From: Candidatus Rifleibacteriota bacterium
Lineage (GTDB): Bacteria > Muiribacteriota > Ozemobacteria > Ozemobacterales > Ozemobacteraceae
Length of the DNA: 64,000 bases
NCBI GenBank assembly: GCA_024710355.1
Contig: JANJUX010000025.1
Span: 118,104-182,103 of the forward strand
Reading direction: 5' to 3'
Below, piece by piece: positions 55,844-64,000 of the stretch; within the stretch, counting starts at the first letter, position 1; the number at the start of each line of letters is the position of its first letter. The notes beneath the pieces were generated by a model that saw only the letters and a list, made by a program, of their open reading frames with translations, made no database searches and had not been told where the DNA came from. The translations under genes were made by a program, and so were the position numbers.

Positions 55844-58800
55844 CAGTCGTGCCGGTGCTGCCCGAAGTAGACTGCGCCGGTCCAGCCGTCAATGCTGAGA
55901 TATTCGCCTGATTTGACCAGGCGCCCGGCGATAATGCAGTAAGAATCGGTCTCATAGACTTTCAGTTTGTTGAAGCCGACAACGCCAACCTTTTTCAGCT
56001 GCGGAATAGTCACGGCAGCATGACTGGTTCTACCGCCACGGGCGGTGAGAAGACCTTCGACCTGCAGCAGCAGACCGACATCCTCCGGAACCGTATCTGG
56101 CCTGATAAGTATCAGCGGCGTGTCAGGGTCGTATTTTTTCGATTTTCTGATTTCCCGTTCCGAGAAGACGACTTTTCCCGAAATGGCGCCGCCGCCAACT
56201 CCAACGCCGTTGCCCAGCAGTGAGGCGTGCAGTTCGTCGCTGTCGAAGAATGTCGAAGCTCTGGTTTCCTTTTCCTGATACTGGTCGCGTGTCTGCAGAA
56301 TATGCAGTCCCCCGGCCGTTTCATTCTCGAAGGTGAATTCTATCTCCTGGTGCGGAAAGCCGTTTTCGACAATGAGGGTCGTGGCGTGCTGCAGCAGTCG
56401 GTTATAGACTTCAGGAAACTGCGTTTCGAGTGACATGGTTGCCGAAGGTCTTTCTTTGAGTCTCTGATACTCAGAGATCGGGTAGGTTTCAATCAGTCCT
56501 GAGACGATGTCATCGCCCTGAACACCAAAGAAGAAGTCGCCAAACAGGTGAATTTCGGTATTCTGACCGTTAGGATCCCGGGTAAAGGTGACCCCGGAGC
56601 CTGAACTGGTGTCGAGATTGCCGAAGACCATCGTCTGCACGACGACGGCGGTTCCCCAGTCGTCAGAAATATTCATCTGACGGCGAAATAGTCTGGCACA
56701 GTCGGAATTCCAGGATTGAAAAGCCCTGAGAATAGCGTATTTCAGCTGGTCCAGAGGATTGTCGAAGACTTTGATGCCTTTTTTTTGAAGATTTTCGCGG
56801 TAGGAGATTGCGATTTCACGCATCTGGGCCGGGCTGAACTGCAGTTTTTTGCTGACGCCGAACTTTTTCTTGAAGTCTTCGATCAGGCCGTCGAAGTAGT
56901 TGCGATCGAGTCCTTCGTTCATGCCCCACATTTGCAGAAAGCGGCGGTAGCTGTCCCAGGCGGCCCATTCATAGCCTTTTCGAGTGCTCAGACTTTCGCA
57001 GACGGATTTGTTGATGCCGACGTTGAGAAATGTATTCATCATGCCGGGCATCGAAATTGCGGCGCCGCTTCTAACTGAGAAAAGAAGAGGGTTTTCCGGA
57101 GAGCCGAATTTTTTCCCGGTTACCTCTTCGATTCTTTCAACAGCCTGATGGATTCTGTGAGTCAGGTCTTTCAGCATGTGTTTGTAACCGATCAGGGCAT
57201 CGAAACAGCGAAAAACTTCGGTGGTGAGAATGAAGCCCTGTGGCACCGGAAAACCGTAAGCGGCAAGTCTTTTCAGCCAGTAACCCTTGTTGCCGAGTAA
57301 AATGGCATTGTCGATGCCAGTGTCGGCTTCATGGATGTTTGAGACCGTGATGTCGGGGTTATAGGTGGTTACAAGGTTGAGAATCGCCTTTTTGTCACGG
57401 AATTTTTCGAGTTCTTCGCGCAGGGTTATGACAATGCGGTTGATCAGTTTATCGAGAACCTGCAGGCTGAATGCCGAAGAAAGCAGTGAGCGCAGAAAGT
57501 TTTCTGAAACCCTCAGAACGCAGGTGTTTTCGTCAGCATCTGTGCCTTTTACACCCGGGCAGCCACGTTGCAGCATCTGCCTGATGATGATAGGCAGATT
57601 ATTGCGGTGTGTGTCGATGTAGAAATCGTGAATGATGTTCTGAATCGCCTTGGAAATGCCGAGAAAGATGTCGAGATACTGATCGATAGAGAAGAGCTTG
57701 ATGCCAAGCCCGCTTTTCAGATATTCTATTCTGCTGGCAATCTGCCGATGCGGGATTCCTTCGATCTCAAGGGCCTTGAGAAACAGGGGCAGGCAGGTAT
57801 GAATCTTCATGATAGTACTTTTCGTGATAAAGGTGAGGCCCATCTCTTCGACCATCATTTCAAATAATGAGGTTCCGAAGCTTTCAAGGCGTAACGAAAG
57901 ACCCAGTGCATCGAATTTTGGCTCGTGGTAGACGCCATACATAGATGGGATGCCCGCAGCGATATGGCGCTTGAAGTAGATGTTTTCAGAAGCCGCTGTT
58001 TTTTCAGGGCTTAGAATTATCTCCTGCAGAAGCTGACGAAAATCTAGAACGATAAACAGAGCTTCACGGAAATCTCTGTGGCTGAGATGCTTTTCGAGTG
58101 CTTTAATCCGCGATGGTTCGAAGAGATTGACCATCGCGAGGTCATTTAGCAGATCGAGCGGCTGCGGGTTGTATTTTTTGGTCAGCAGCTGAAACATTCT
58201 GATCAGGTATCTGGCCCGGTTGCGGTCGCGGTTTGTAATCGGCAAACTGTCGAGGCTGGCCTTCAGTGATTCTGTTTTAACCTCAAGCAGTCTGGCGGTA
58301 TCGAGCAGATCTTCGCCGGCAAGTTTCGCAAATGCCTGGTGCAAGCCAGTGAAATACTCGCCCGTCGTATCGATCTGTTCAAGAACATCGACCGGGACAT
58401 AGGGTCTGATAAGTTCATGGTTGGCGGTTGCCCAGAACTGGAAACTGGCGGCCAGAAAGTTGACAAGATTGTTGTTGCTCTCAACATGTGATTGTTTGCG
58501 AATAAAGTGCACGAGAATATCACGCCGCGAGCATAATTCGTCAGCGCGGGTGGAAATTTCGCGCAGTTCGCCTTCGGCGCCTATTTCATTGAAAAAAGCC
58601 GGAAAAAGCCGCAACAGCTGCTTCGACAGGTTCAGATTGTGACCGATGCCCGCATTCAGATAAGCTGAAATATCGCGCTGAAAAAGGTCGGTATCGCGAA
58701 TCAGCACCCCGCCGAGCTTGAGATTTATTATCAGGGCAGAAAGCAGTCTGCGGGTCCAGGCTGGTTTCATCGCGATAATTTCCATCCAGACACGAATGTT

Positions 58801-60045
58801 TCTGATGTGATCCGGGTTGACCTGAATCTGCCATTCAGAATTGCTGCCAGCTACCTCCGGGTATTGAAAGCCCGACTGGATGATCGCATCGATGAGAATT
58901 TCCAGCATCTGGCGGTTGTCGGTTTTTACAACATCGCGGGCCATGGTGAGAATACAGCTGAGAAAAATGCTGCGAAAACGCTGCTGACCAGCGAAGTCGT
59001 TCAAAGTTCCGCAGATCTTCATGATGAATGAGGCGCGCCGGTTTTCGGGTTCCTCGGCGAAGCCAAGGCTGAGAGAACGATTGATTTCCTGCAGCGACTG
59101 GGTGTGCAGCTCTTCGAGAGCCGCTGAGCCGACGATATTGAACAGATAATCTAGCTTGGTGAGGTAACGCTGGTTGCCAAAAGCATTTTCGTGCTCGATT
59201 TGATCAGCAATTTTGATATAGGCGGCAAGAATCTGCTGGTAATCAGGAGTTGTCAGCATATTCGAAAAATCCGGAGCTTGCCGGCCGGCGGCAAGGTTCA
59301 TTTTATCGAGCAGTTGCCGCAGATTATTATGCGATAGTGGCTCGAGCATTTCCTTGAGCCGCCGGATGCGGGCAGGGGCCTCCGGGTCGTATTCTTCACT
59401 GGCGGTGAGGCCGGCCAGAGAGTTGCGATCGAACCATTTGACCGGGTCAATCTGCTTGAGCCAGTGCTGGTAGGTTTGGGCAAAAGTCACTTCAGTCAGC
59501 GCCGCAAAGTTCGTGAGTCGTTCTAAAACCGCATTATGGCTGCGAACCAGAAACTTGCTATGCGCAGAGCACCTTTTCAGTTTCAGCTCAGGGTGGGCTG
59601 CAAGATTGAGAAGCCGGCCGCAGGCCGCATCGACCAGAGCCAGATTCCGCTCGAGATGGGTGCCGCTTTCTGAAAAGACCGTATCGAAAAAGTCGAAGAG
59701 AAACCGCAGAGTTTTATCGACAATACGGCTTTCGCTGGCATTGTCGATAATCTGAAAGTAGATATCCAGAACGCAGTCGATCGCCTCAGTCGCCTGTGCA
59801 TGTGCGTTGAATTTGCTGAAATCGTTTACTGAAAAAGCTTTTAGACTGTCGGTGACGAATTCCCAGTTCACGAACGGGTGGTTCAGCTCGGTCAGAAGTT
59901 CCTGGATACGCTTGTGAACACCGTAAAAATCTTCTACCGCCTGCAGCAGCGGTGCAAACTTTTTGGGAATCTCAACCCTGGCCGCTGTGGTGGCCATGTT
60001 TGCTTTGAGTGCCGATGAGTTTAAAAGATCGGGAGGTTTTTCCAT
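55843..60045 (-). CDS. 1400-residue PPDK-like ATP-grasp/phosphohistidine protein with giant unknown N-terminus
   Basis: Residues 916-1300 match the pyruvate,phosphate-dikinase ATP-grasp region (LLGNKGYWLKRLAAYGFPVPQGFILTTEVF; SVRSGAAISMPGMMNT; GSGVTFTRDPNG; GDFFFGVQGDDIVSG). Residues about 1320-1395 are the swivelling domain with the phosphorylatable His1342 in TARGGRTSHAAV. The protein ends there, so the PEP/pyruvate TIM barrel of PPDK and PEP synthase is missing. Residues 1-915 are soluble, helix-rich and match nothing I recognise. It could phosphorylate an unknown acceptor via His1342, by analogy with rifampin phosphotransferase or glucan-water dikinase. The ribosome site is modest and lies in a structured leader. 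Confidence 0.8.
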   Translation of the reverse strand: MEKPPDLLNSSALKANMATTAARVEIPKKFAPLLQAVEDFYGVHKRIQELLTELNHPFVNWEFVTDSLKAFSVNDFSKFNAHAQATEAIDCVLDIYFQIIDNASESRIVDKTLRFLFDFFDTVFSESGTHLERNLALVDAACGRLLNLAAHPELKLKRCSAHSKFLVRSHNAVLERLTNFAALTEVTFAQTYQHWLKQIDPVKWFDRNSLAGLTASEEYDPEAPARIRRLKEMLEPLSHNNLRQLLDKMNLAAGRQAPDFSNMLTTPDYQQILAAYIKIADQIEHENAFGNQRYLTKLDYLFNIVGSAALEELHTQSLQEINRSLSLGFAEEPENRRASFIMKICGTLNDFAGQQRFRSIFLSCILTMARDVVKTDNRQMLEILIDAIIQSGFQYPEVAGSNSEWQIQVNPDHIRNIRVWMEIIAMKPAWTRRLLSALIINLKLGGVLIRDTDLFQRDISAYLNAGIGHNLNLSKQLLRLFPAFFNEIGAEGELREISTRADELCSRRDILVHFIRKQSHVESNNNLVNFLAASFQFWATANHELIRPYVPVDVLEQIDTTGEYFTGLHQAFAKLAGEDLLDTARLLEVKTESLKASLDSLPITNRDRNRARYLIRMFQLLTKKYNPQPLDLLNDLAMVNLFEPSRIKALEKHLSHRDFREALFIVLDFRQLLQEIILSPEKTAASENIYFKRHIAAGIPSMYGVYHEPKFDALGLSLRLESFGTSLFEMMVEEMGLTFITKSTIMKIHTCLPLFLKALEIEGIPHRQIASRIEYLKSGLGIKLFSIDQYLDIFLGISKAIQNIIHDFYIDTHRNNLPIIIRQMLQRGCPGVKGTDADENTCVLRVSENFLRSLLSSAFSLQVLDKLINRIVITLREELEKFRDKKAILNLVTTYNPDITVSNIHEADTGIDNAILLGNKGYWLKRLAAYGFPVPQGFILTTEVFRCFDALIGYKHMLKDLTHRIHQAVERIEEVTGKKFGSPENPLLFSVRSGAAISMPGMMNTFLNVGINKSVCESLSTRKGYEWAAWDSYRRFLQMWGMNEGLDRNYFDGLIEDFKKKFGVSKKLQFSPAQMREIAISYRENLQKKGIKVFDNPLDQLKYAILRAFQSWNSDCARLFRRQMNISDDWGTAVVVQTMVFGNLDTSSGSGVTFTRDPNGQNTEIHLFGDFFFGVQGDDIVSGLIETYPISEYQRLKERPSATMSLETQFPEVYNRLLQHATTLIVENGFPHQEIEFTFENETAGGLHILQTRDQYQEKETRASTFFDSDELHASLLGNGVGVGGGAISGKVVFSEREIRKSKKYDPDTPLILIRPDTVPEDVGLLLQVEGLLTARGGRTSHAAVTIPQLKKVGVVGFNKLKVYETDSYCIIAGRLVKSGEYLSIDGWTGAVYFGQHRHD

Positions 60046-60137
60046 GATATTCTGCAGTCCTTTCCTGGGGCCTTGCCCTGACGCAGGTCTGGCAGAAGTT
60101 TATGCCGGGCCTGACAAAAATATCTCTGCAGAATATC
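60046..60137 (-). promoter_or_regulatory. structured leader of the 1400-residue gene
   Basis: A perfect 12-bp inverted repeat (60046-60057 with 60126-60137) brackets 68 bp. On the minus strand the proximal arm ends one base before the ATG and touches the AAAGGA site. Inside, a second hairpin of 9/11 pairs (CAGG...CCTG) is visible. If transcribed, the leader could pair the start region and regulate translation. No known riboswitch class is recognised. Confidence 0.45.
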
Positions 60138-60180
60138 TTATCAGAATGCTTCGAAAAAGCGAACCCCTTTGCAATCTGTC

Positions 60181-60272
60181 CAGGGCAAACGCATTAAATT
60201 AATGGATTCCGGGTCTGCGCCAGGAATCAGTTCCAATTGAGAATCTAAGGTGTTTTAGTGCGTTTGCCCTGA
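60181..60272. mobile_element. MITE-like element, copy 2 (92 bp)
   Basis: Left end CAGGGCAAACGCATTAAA (60181-60198) and right end (60254-60271) are inverted repeats matching at 17 of 18 positions. Flanking 9-bp direct repeats CAATCTGTC lie at 60172-60180 and 60273-60281. A single A separates the right repeat from the element end, exactly as in copy 1 at 28629-28777. No open reading frame is present. It lies between the PHP gene and the leader of the 1400-residue gene. Confidence 0.8.
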
Positions 60273-60300
60273 CAATCTGTCTTACTGGCCTGTTTCAGAA

Positions 60301-61092
60301 TTAGACGACTGGATGAAAACAGACCTGGCGCCTGTGAAAAGTGGCAAGGCTGTTGAAACCCTCTGACCTGAGCATTTCAAGCGCCGTAAAAAAGTCCGCC
60401 CCCATATCTTTATTCGTGTGTGAATCAGAACCGATGGTGACTATCCGGCCGCCAAGCTGACGAAAACGTCTGAGAATCGAGACGTGCGGGTGAAAGCTGT
60501 CGAGTCCGTAACGCATTCCCGAAGTGTTTATTTCAAGGCCTTTATCGTGTTCGGCCAGCCATGAAAGAAGCGCATCGAGCTGGGGCTGAAGGATTTCAGG
60601 CATCAGGGTGCCACGCGTCAGGCCGTAACGCCTGATAATGTCGATGTGACCGAATACATCGAAGTCCGAAAAAGCCTGTACTGCCCGCAACGACTCTTCG
60701 AGATAGACTCTCCAGCATTCTTCGACCGTACTGTGCTGTTTGTAGAATTCGCCGCAGTAAAAATCGAGTTCACGGGCCCGGTGCATCGAGGCAATGATAA
60801 AGTCAAACGGTCGACCGGCCACAAATCGGCGGCAGAGGGCGGCGTGTTCGGCCTGAATCCCGAGTTCAACACCGCACAATAATGTCAAGCCAGTGGTTTT
60901 GCTGTTGAGTGCGTGCAGATGCGCGAGGTAGGCGTCTGGATCGAAAATCGAATCGCCCTCAGCGAAATCGGCGTGGTCGGTTATTGCCATAACGTCGATG
61001 TCTCTGTTTAAAGCCGTTTCGATAAGCTGTTCGGGGGTTTCGCGGCAGTCCTGTGAATAATTGCTGTGATTGTGGCAGTCGGTTTTTATCAT
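60301..61092 (-). CDS. PHP-domain phosphatase (histidinol-phosphatase-like)
   Basis: This 263-residue protein has PHP motifs: DCHNHS (His7, His9), AITDHADFAEG, a Glu in CGVELGIQ, FIIASMHRA, FGHIDIIRRYG and the late GSDSHTNKDMG. These supply a three-metal site. The closest named type is HisJ/HisK histidinol phosphatase of histidine synthesis, but no other his gene is nearby and related PHP phosphatases act on other substrates. Its start overlaps the exported-protein gene upstream by 4 bp (ATGA). Confidence 0.85.
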   Translation of the reverse strand: MIKTDCHNHSNYSQDCRETPEQLIETALNRDIDVMAITDHADFAEGDSIFDPDAYLAHLHALNSKTTGLTLLCGVELGIQAEHAALCRRFVAGRPFDFIIASMHRARELDFYCGEFYKQHSTVEECWRVYLEESLRAVQAFSDFDVFGHIDIIRRYGLTRGTLMPEILQPQLDALLSWLAEHDKGLEINTSGMRYGLDSFHPHVSILRRFRQLGGRIVTIGSDSHTNKDMGADFFTALEMLRSEGFNSLATFHRRQVCFHPVV

Positions 61093-61637
61093 GGCGCTGG
61101 CAGCCTTTTCTGCACCGGGGTGAGCCCCTGGGGTTCGCTGAGAGTATCTATCTGCGGCTGATGAATTTCGTTACGCAGTTCGCCTGGTTTTTTGAAGGGG
61201 GAAGCGACGAAGTTGCTTTCGAAGTCACCGCGGCTGGTCGTAACCTTGAATTTTATCCAGCGTACCCACCAGTCACGCTTGAACATGCCTATGACCACGC
61301 GTTTGCGCTCGACAACCCGGTAAACTGTTCCGGGTTTTATGGTCACCGGTCGCCGGCCGGTAAACCAGTCGTCGTCCATGACGTCTTTTTTGTGACCACG
61401 CCAGGTGCTTGCGGTGACGCCAGTAATGATAAGCGGCCTGAGATTATCATCGTTGTAAATGTCGAGACATTCTCTGATGCTGTAGTAATTGTAGTAGAGG
61501 CGGTGGGTGTCGGCACGGGCGATGACGCGTATCGGCAGGTCGTATTGCTGCCCGAAAGCGCCGCGGCAGATAATCAGCAGCAGAAAAACGACAAGGCAGC
61601 CCCCCGGTATGAGAGGCTGCCTCGTTTTAACGAGCAT
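61089..61637 (-). CDS. small exported protein of unknown function
   Basis: This 182-residue protein begins with a signal peptide (MLVKTRQPLIPGGCLVVFLLLIICRGAFG|Q, broken here for clarity into one hydrophobic helix of about 18 residues). The mature part is beta-rich with many Tyr/Arg/Trp and a KRDWWVRWIKFKV strand. No family is recognised. The start at 61637 is 4 bp after the flavodiiron stop; a frame to 61718 is open but less likely. It overlaps the PHP gene, so flavodiiron, this gene and the PHP gene form one operon. Confidence 0.6.
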   Translation of the reverse strand: MLVKTRQPLIPGGCLVVFLLLIICRGAFGQQYDLPIRVIARADTHRLYYNYYSIRECLDIYNDDNLRPLIITGVTASTWRGHKKDVMDDDWFTGRRPVTIKPGTVYRVVERKRVVIGMFKRDWWVRWIKFKVTTSRGDFESNFVASPFKKPGELRNEIHQPQIDTLSEPQGLTPVQKRLPAP

Positions 61638-61641
61638 TTTG

Positions 61642-62835
61642 TCAGGCTGCTTTAATCTTCCGGCCGAGTTCACGCCCCATCTCGCGGCATTTTGCGAGAT
61701 CTTCCTGACTCGGGGCAAACTGGCATTTGTAACCGGGAATCACGACTTCGATACCCGCTTCCTGCATGAAGGTTTCGAGGCGCTTGACTGCCTCGCCGCT
61801 CCAGCCGTAAGTGCCAAAGGCCATGCCAATCTTGTTCTTGAAGCGCAGGCCGCTGATTTCTTCCATGTAGAGGGCAAGAGTCGGCAGCAGTTTGTTATTG
61901 CGGGTCGGGCAGCCAACTACCAGAGCGCGGCACGACAGGAGGTCGGTCATCGTATCGGCAAGATCAGCGGCGCCGGCGTTGAACATGCGGTATGAAACAC
62001 CTTCGTCTTCGAGCCCTTCGGCGATGGCGCGTGCCATTTTTTCGGTGCCGCCCCAGATGGTGTCGAAAACGATCACTGCAGACTTCTGCGGTTCGCCGGT
62101 CGCCCACTGTATGTATTTTTCGACGATCTGAGTCGGGTTCTGACGCCAGCACATGCCGTGTGCCGGAGCAATGACGGCGATTTCCCAGCCAAGCTTCAAA
62201 AATTCATCGATCTTTTTGAGAATCTGCTGTGAATAAAGGGTGAGGATATTGGCGAAGTATTTTTCGGCCTCGAACCACAGGCCCTTCTGGTCGATCTGGT
62301 CGGCGAAACGCTCGGGGGCGGCGTAATGCTGACCGAAGGCGTCGGCCGAGAAGAGGATTTTCTCTTCAGGACAGTAGGTGAACATGGTGTCGGGCCAGTG
62401 CAGCATCTGGGCTTCGAAGAAGCGCAGGGTACGTTTGCCGATGCTGATTTCGTCGCCGGTTTTTACGACCTTGAGATTTTTTTCGGCGCCGGGGAAATGC
62501 CTGGTGACCGAAATCTTGCCGCCGCGGCTGACATAGATTTCGATGTTTGGGTTCATCTGCAGCAGTCTGGGTAAACCGCTGGCGTGATCGGGTTCGGCAT
62601 GGTTGATGATGAGAATGTCGAGCTCTTCTACCTTGCAGAACTGGCTGATATGGTCGGCCAGGTCTGAAAGATGCGAATCACGCACCACATCGATCAGCAC
62701 TTTCTTTTCGTCGTTGATAAAATATGAATTGTAGCTGGTGCCGTGGCGGATCGAAAGCTCGTGACCGTGAAAGTGGTCTTTGCTCCATTCGAGGGCTCCG
62801 ACCCAGTAAACGTCATTACAGATAGTCTGTTTCAA
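61642..62835 (-). CDS. flavodiiron protein (A-type), O2/NO reductase
   Basis: This 397-residue protein has a metallo-beta-lactamase-like diiron domain with the full ligand set His79, Glu81, Asp83, His146, Asp165 and His226, and a C-terminal flavodoxin domain (about 250-395; FDTIWGGTEKMA, GCPTRNNKLLP, GTYGWSGEA). It would reduce O2 to water or NO to N2O using rubredoxin or similar donors, protecting an anaerobe. No rubredoxin is fused. The start is TTG with AGGAGG 8 nt upstream; the frame extends six codons further. A promoter with TTGACT lies upstream. Confidence 0.96.
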   Translation of the reverse strand: MKQTICNDVYWVGALEWSKDHFHGHELSIRHGTSYNSYFINDEKKVLIDVVRDSHLSDLADHISQFCKVEELDILIINHAEPDHASGLPRLLQMNPNIEIYVSRGGKISVTRHFPGAEKNLKVVKTGDEISIGKRTLRFFEAQMLHWPDTMFTYCPEEKILFSADAFGQHYAAPERFADQIDQKGLWFEAEKYFANILTLYSQQILKKIDEFLKLGWEIAVIAPAHGMCWRQNPTQIVEKYIQWATGEPQKSAVIVFDTIWGGTEKMARAIAEGLEDEGVSYRMFNAGAADLADTMTDLLSCRALVVGCPTRNNKLLPTLALYMEEISGLRFKNKIGMAFGTYGWSGEAVKRLETFMQEAGIEVVIPGYKCQFAPSQEDLAKCREMGRELGRKIKAA

Positions 62836-62886
62836 AATCAGTGCCTCCTGCAAATGTTTGGTGTTCGTGAATTTTTTACCATAAAG

Positions 62887-62914
62887 AATCTAACATATTC
62901 CAGATTTTAGTCAA
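62887..62914 (-). promoter_or_regulatory. promoter of the flavodiiron operon
   Basis: Minus-strand TTGACT (62909-62914) and TAGATT (62887-62892) are separated by 16 bp, about 45 nt before the TTG start. Confidence 0.5.
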
Positions 62915-63020
62915 TCTTTATGCGCCAAAAAAAGTATCATTTCGTTTTTCCCTTGCCTTTTTGTGCAGAATGAATAGTGATTTGTAAAAAATTAAAACCT
63001 GACCGTGGCTTGTCGGGTTG

Positions 63021-63049
63021 TTGCCTGAACTGCAAAAATCGGTTAGGAT
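63021..63049 (+). promoter_or_regulatory. possible promoter of floA
   Basis: TTGCCT (63021-63026) and TAGGAT (63044-63049) are separated by 17 bp, each 4/6 to consensus, 39 bp before the ATG. Confidence 0.4.
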
Positions 63050-63088
63050 ATTCAGGTAATAAAGTTGAAAACTGTAAGGGGAACACCA

Positions 63089-64000
63089 ATGCATCTTCTG
63101 ATTATTGCCCTGATGGTCATCGGCGTTATCGTGCTGGGCTATCTGGTAAAATTATTTCCGTTCATGACCTATATCAACTGCATTTCGGCGAATGTACCCT
63201 GCTCGCCGATGCAGCTGATCGCGATGCAACTGCGCAATGTTCCGACCGATTTCATTATCGAAAACTACGTTAAGGCACGCAAGGCCGGCCTGCCACTGCA
63301 GCTCGACCGCCTCGAAGTGCATCTCCTCTCTGGCGGAAACATCAACAACGTCATCTCTGCGCTTATCAGTGCCAGCCGCTCTAACATCGATCTCAACTTC
63401 GAACGGGCGGCGGCTATCGATCTGGCAGGCCGCGACGTCAACGATGCCGTTAAAATGAGCGTTCAGCCGAGGGTTCTCAAAACCCCCGAAATTCACGGTA
63501 TTGCCAAAGATGGTATCGAGCTGATCGTTCACACCAATATCACTGTCAGGGCCAACCTGGCGACCATGGTTGGTGGTGCCGGCGAAGACACGATTCTGGC
63601 GCGTGTCTGCGAAGGTATCGTTTCAGCCATCGGTTCTGCCGAAAAACATTCGGTCGTTCTCAACAAACCCGAAATTCTGACGAAGCACGTTATCGCGGCT
63701 GGTCTCGATGCCGGTACCGCTTTTGAAATCGTTTCGCTCGATATTTCTGACATTGACGTGGGTCGCAATATTGGCGCCCATCTTAAAAACGTTCAGGCAG
63801 TCGCTGACAAAAAGGTTGGCGAGGCCCGTGCCGAAGGCCGGCGGGCTCTGGCAATGGCCCTGACCCAGGAAAACCGCGCCGCTGAACAGGAGGCTCGCGC
63901 TAATCTGGTGCAGGCCGAAATGAAAATTCCTCTCGCACTGGCAGACACTTTCCGTCAGGGCAAGTTACTGGTAAAACGCAAGGCGAAAAAAGCGCCGGTA
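63089..64000 (+). CDS. floA: flotillin-like protein FloA, 3' end outside window
   Basis: The visible 304 residues contain an N-terminal membrane helix (about 2-22; LLIIALMVIGVIVLGYLVKLFPF), an SPFH/band-7-like domain with ARKAGLPLQLDRLEVHLLSGGN, and AGLDAGTAFEIVSLDISDIDVGRNIGAHL. A coiled coil of Ala/Glu-rich type (KKVGEARAEGRRALAMALTQENRAAEQEARA, broken across the domain) follows. This is the FloA/YqfA family that organises membrane microdomains. GGGGAA precedes the ATG. No stop is reached; family length (~330) suggests about 25-30 residues are missing. No NfeD-type gene is seen upstream. Confidence 0.95.
   Translation, partial: MHLLIIALMVIGVIVLGYLVKLFPFMTYINCISANVPCSPMQLIAMQLRNVPTDFIIENYVKARKAGLPLQLDRLEVHLLSGGNINNVISALISASRSNIDLNFERAAAIDLAGRDVNDAVKMSVQPRVLKTPEIHGIAKDGIELIVHTNITVRANLATMVGGAGEDTILARVCEGIVSAIGSAEKHSVVLNKPEILTKHVIAAGLDAGTAFEIVSLDISDIDVGRNIGAHLKNVQAVADKKVGEARAEGRRALAMALTQENRAAEQEARANLVQAEMKIPLALADTFRQGKLLVKRKAKKAPV

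Noticed and set aside
55843..60045. Annotation as pyruvate,phosphate dikinase or PEP synthase
   Set aside because: Only the ATP-grasp and swivelling His domains are present; the PEP/pyruvate TIM barrel is absent and the N-terminal 915 residues are unrelated.
60075..60090. Extra MITE end (TTGCCCTGAC) in the leader of the 1400-residue gene
   Set aside because: A 10-bp match to the right end of copy 2, without the GCG core or a partner end; likely chance.

Overview
This window looks like chromosomal DNA of an uncultured, Gram-negative-type (diderm), probably anaerobic and fermentative bacterium. Support comes from a predicted outer-membrane barrel, prepilin-like secretion or pilus genes, a membrane pyrophosphatase, a flavodiiron protein, lower-glycolysis genes and clustered housekeeping genes. 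GC content looks moderate, genes are tightly packed, and TTG start codons are unusually common. The mix (HEAT/TPR proteins, Cmk-S1 fusion, large PEP/pyruvate-binding-domain protein) would suit a deep lineage such as Candidatus Riflebacteria. That placement is inference only; no rRNA or tRNA gene is visible to test it.

Layout, left to right. 1-5.7 kb: a HEAT-repeat membrane protein (cut by the left edge) and three prepilin-like genes. 5.7-7.9 kb: pncB-pncA for NAD salvage. 8-12.6 kb: an overlapping ABC-F / clpS / clpA operon. 12.7-19.6 kb: outer-membrane barrel, SPFH/zinc-ribbon protein, ankyrin protein, M48 peptidase, SLC12-type transporter and a small membrane protein. 19.6-25.3 kb: a histidine kinase / sigma-54 regulator pair leading into a CxxCH exported protein and a TPR-polysaccharide deacetylase. 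25.4-28.5 kb: gapA-pgk-tpiA. 28.8-34.3 kb: cyuA-like, aroA and a cmk-rpsA fusion gene. 34.4-39 kb: ferredoxin-tailed aldo/keto reductase, K+-dependent-type membrane pyrophosphatase with a 200-residue low-complexity tail, and an ECF-S-like membrane protein. 39-49 kb: sensory and envelope genes (PhnD-like protein plus HAMP/degenerate-cyclase/HEAT protein, LysM protein, ATP-grasp-like and TPR-like proteins), two orphan molybdenum-hydroxylase subunits and a degenerate GGDEF protein. 49-56 kb: mfd, a YkvA-like gene, nagA and a divergent GAPDH paralogue. 55.8-64 kb: a 1400-residue ATP-grasp/phosphohistidine protein, a PHP phosphatase, a small exported protein, a flavodiiron protein and floA (cut by the right edge).

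The most interesting items are: (1) two copies of a short MITE-like element with about 18-bp terminal inverted repeats, each flanked by a 9-bp direct duplication (about 28.7 and 60.2 kb); (2) the 1400-residue protein, which joins a roughly 915-residue unrecognised N-terminal region to a PPDK-type ATP-grasp and swivelling-His domain but lacks the PPDK C-terminal barrel, and is preceded by a leader whose 12-bp inverted repeat touches the start codon; (3) a cmk-rpsA fusion with seven S1 domains and a near-ideal internal Shine-Dalgarno at the domain junction; (4) a two-component system genetically coupled to a CxxCH protein and a TPR-deacetylase; and (5) a PhnD-like/HAMP/degenerate-cyclase/HEAT sensory pair.
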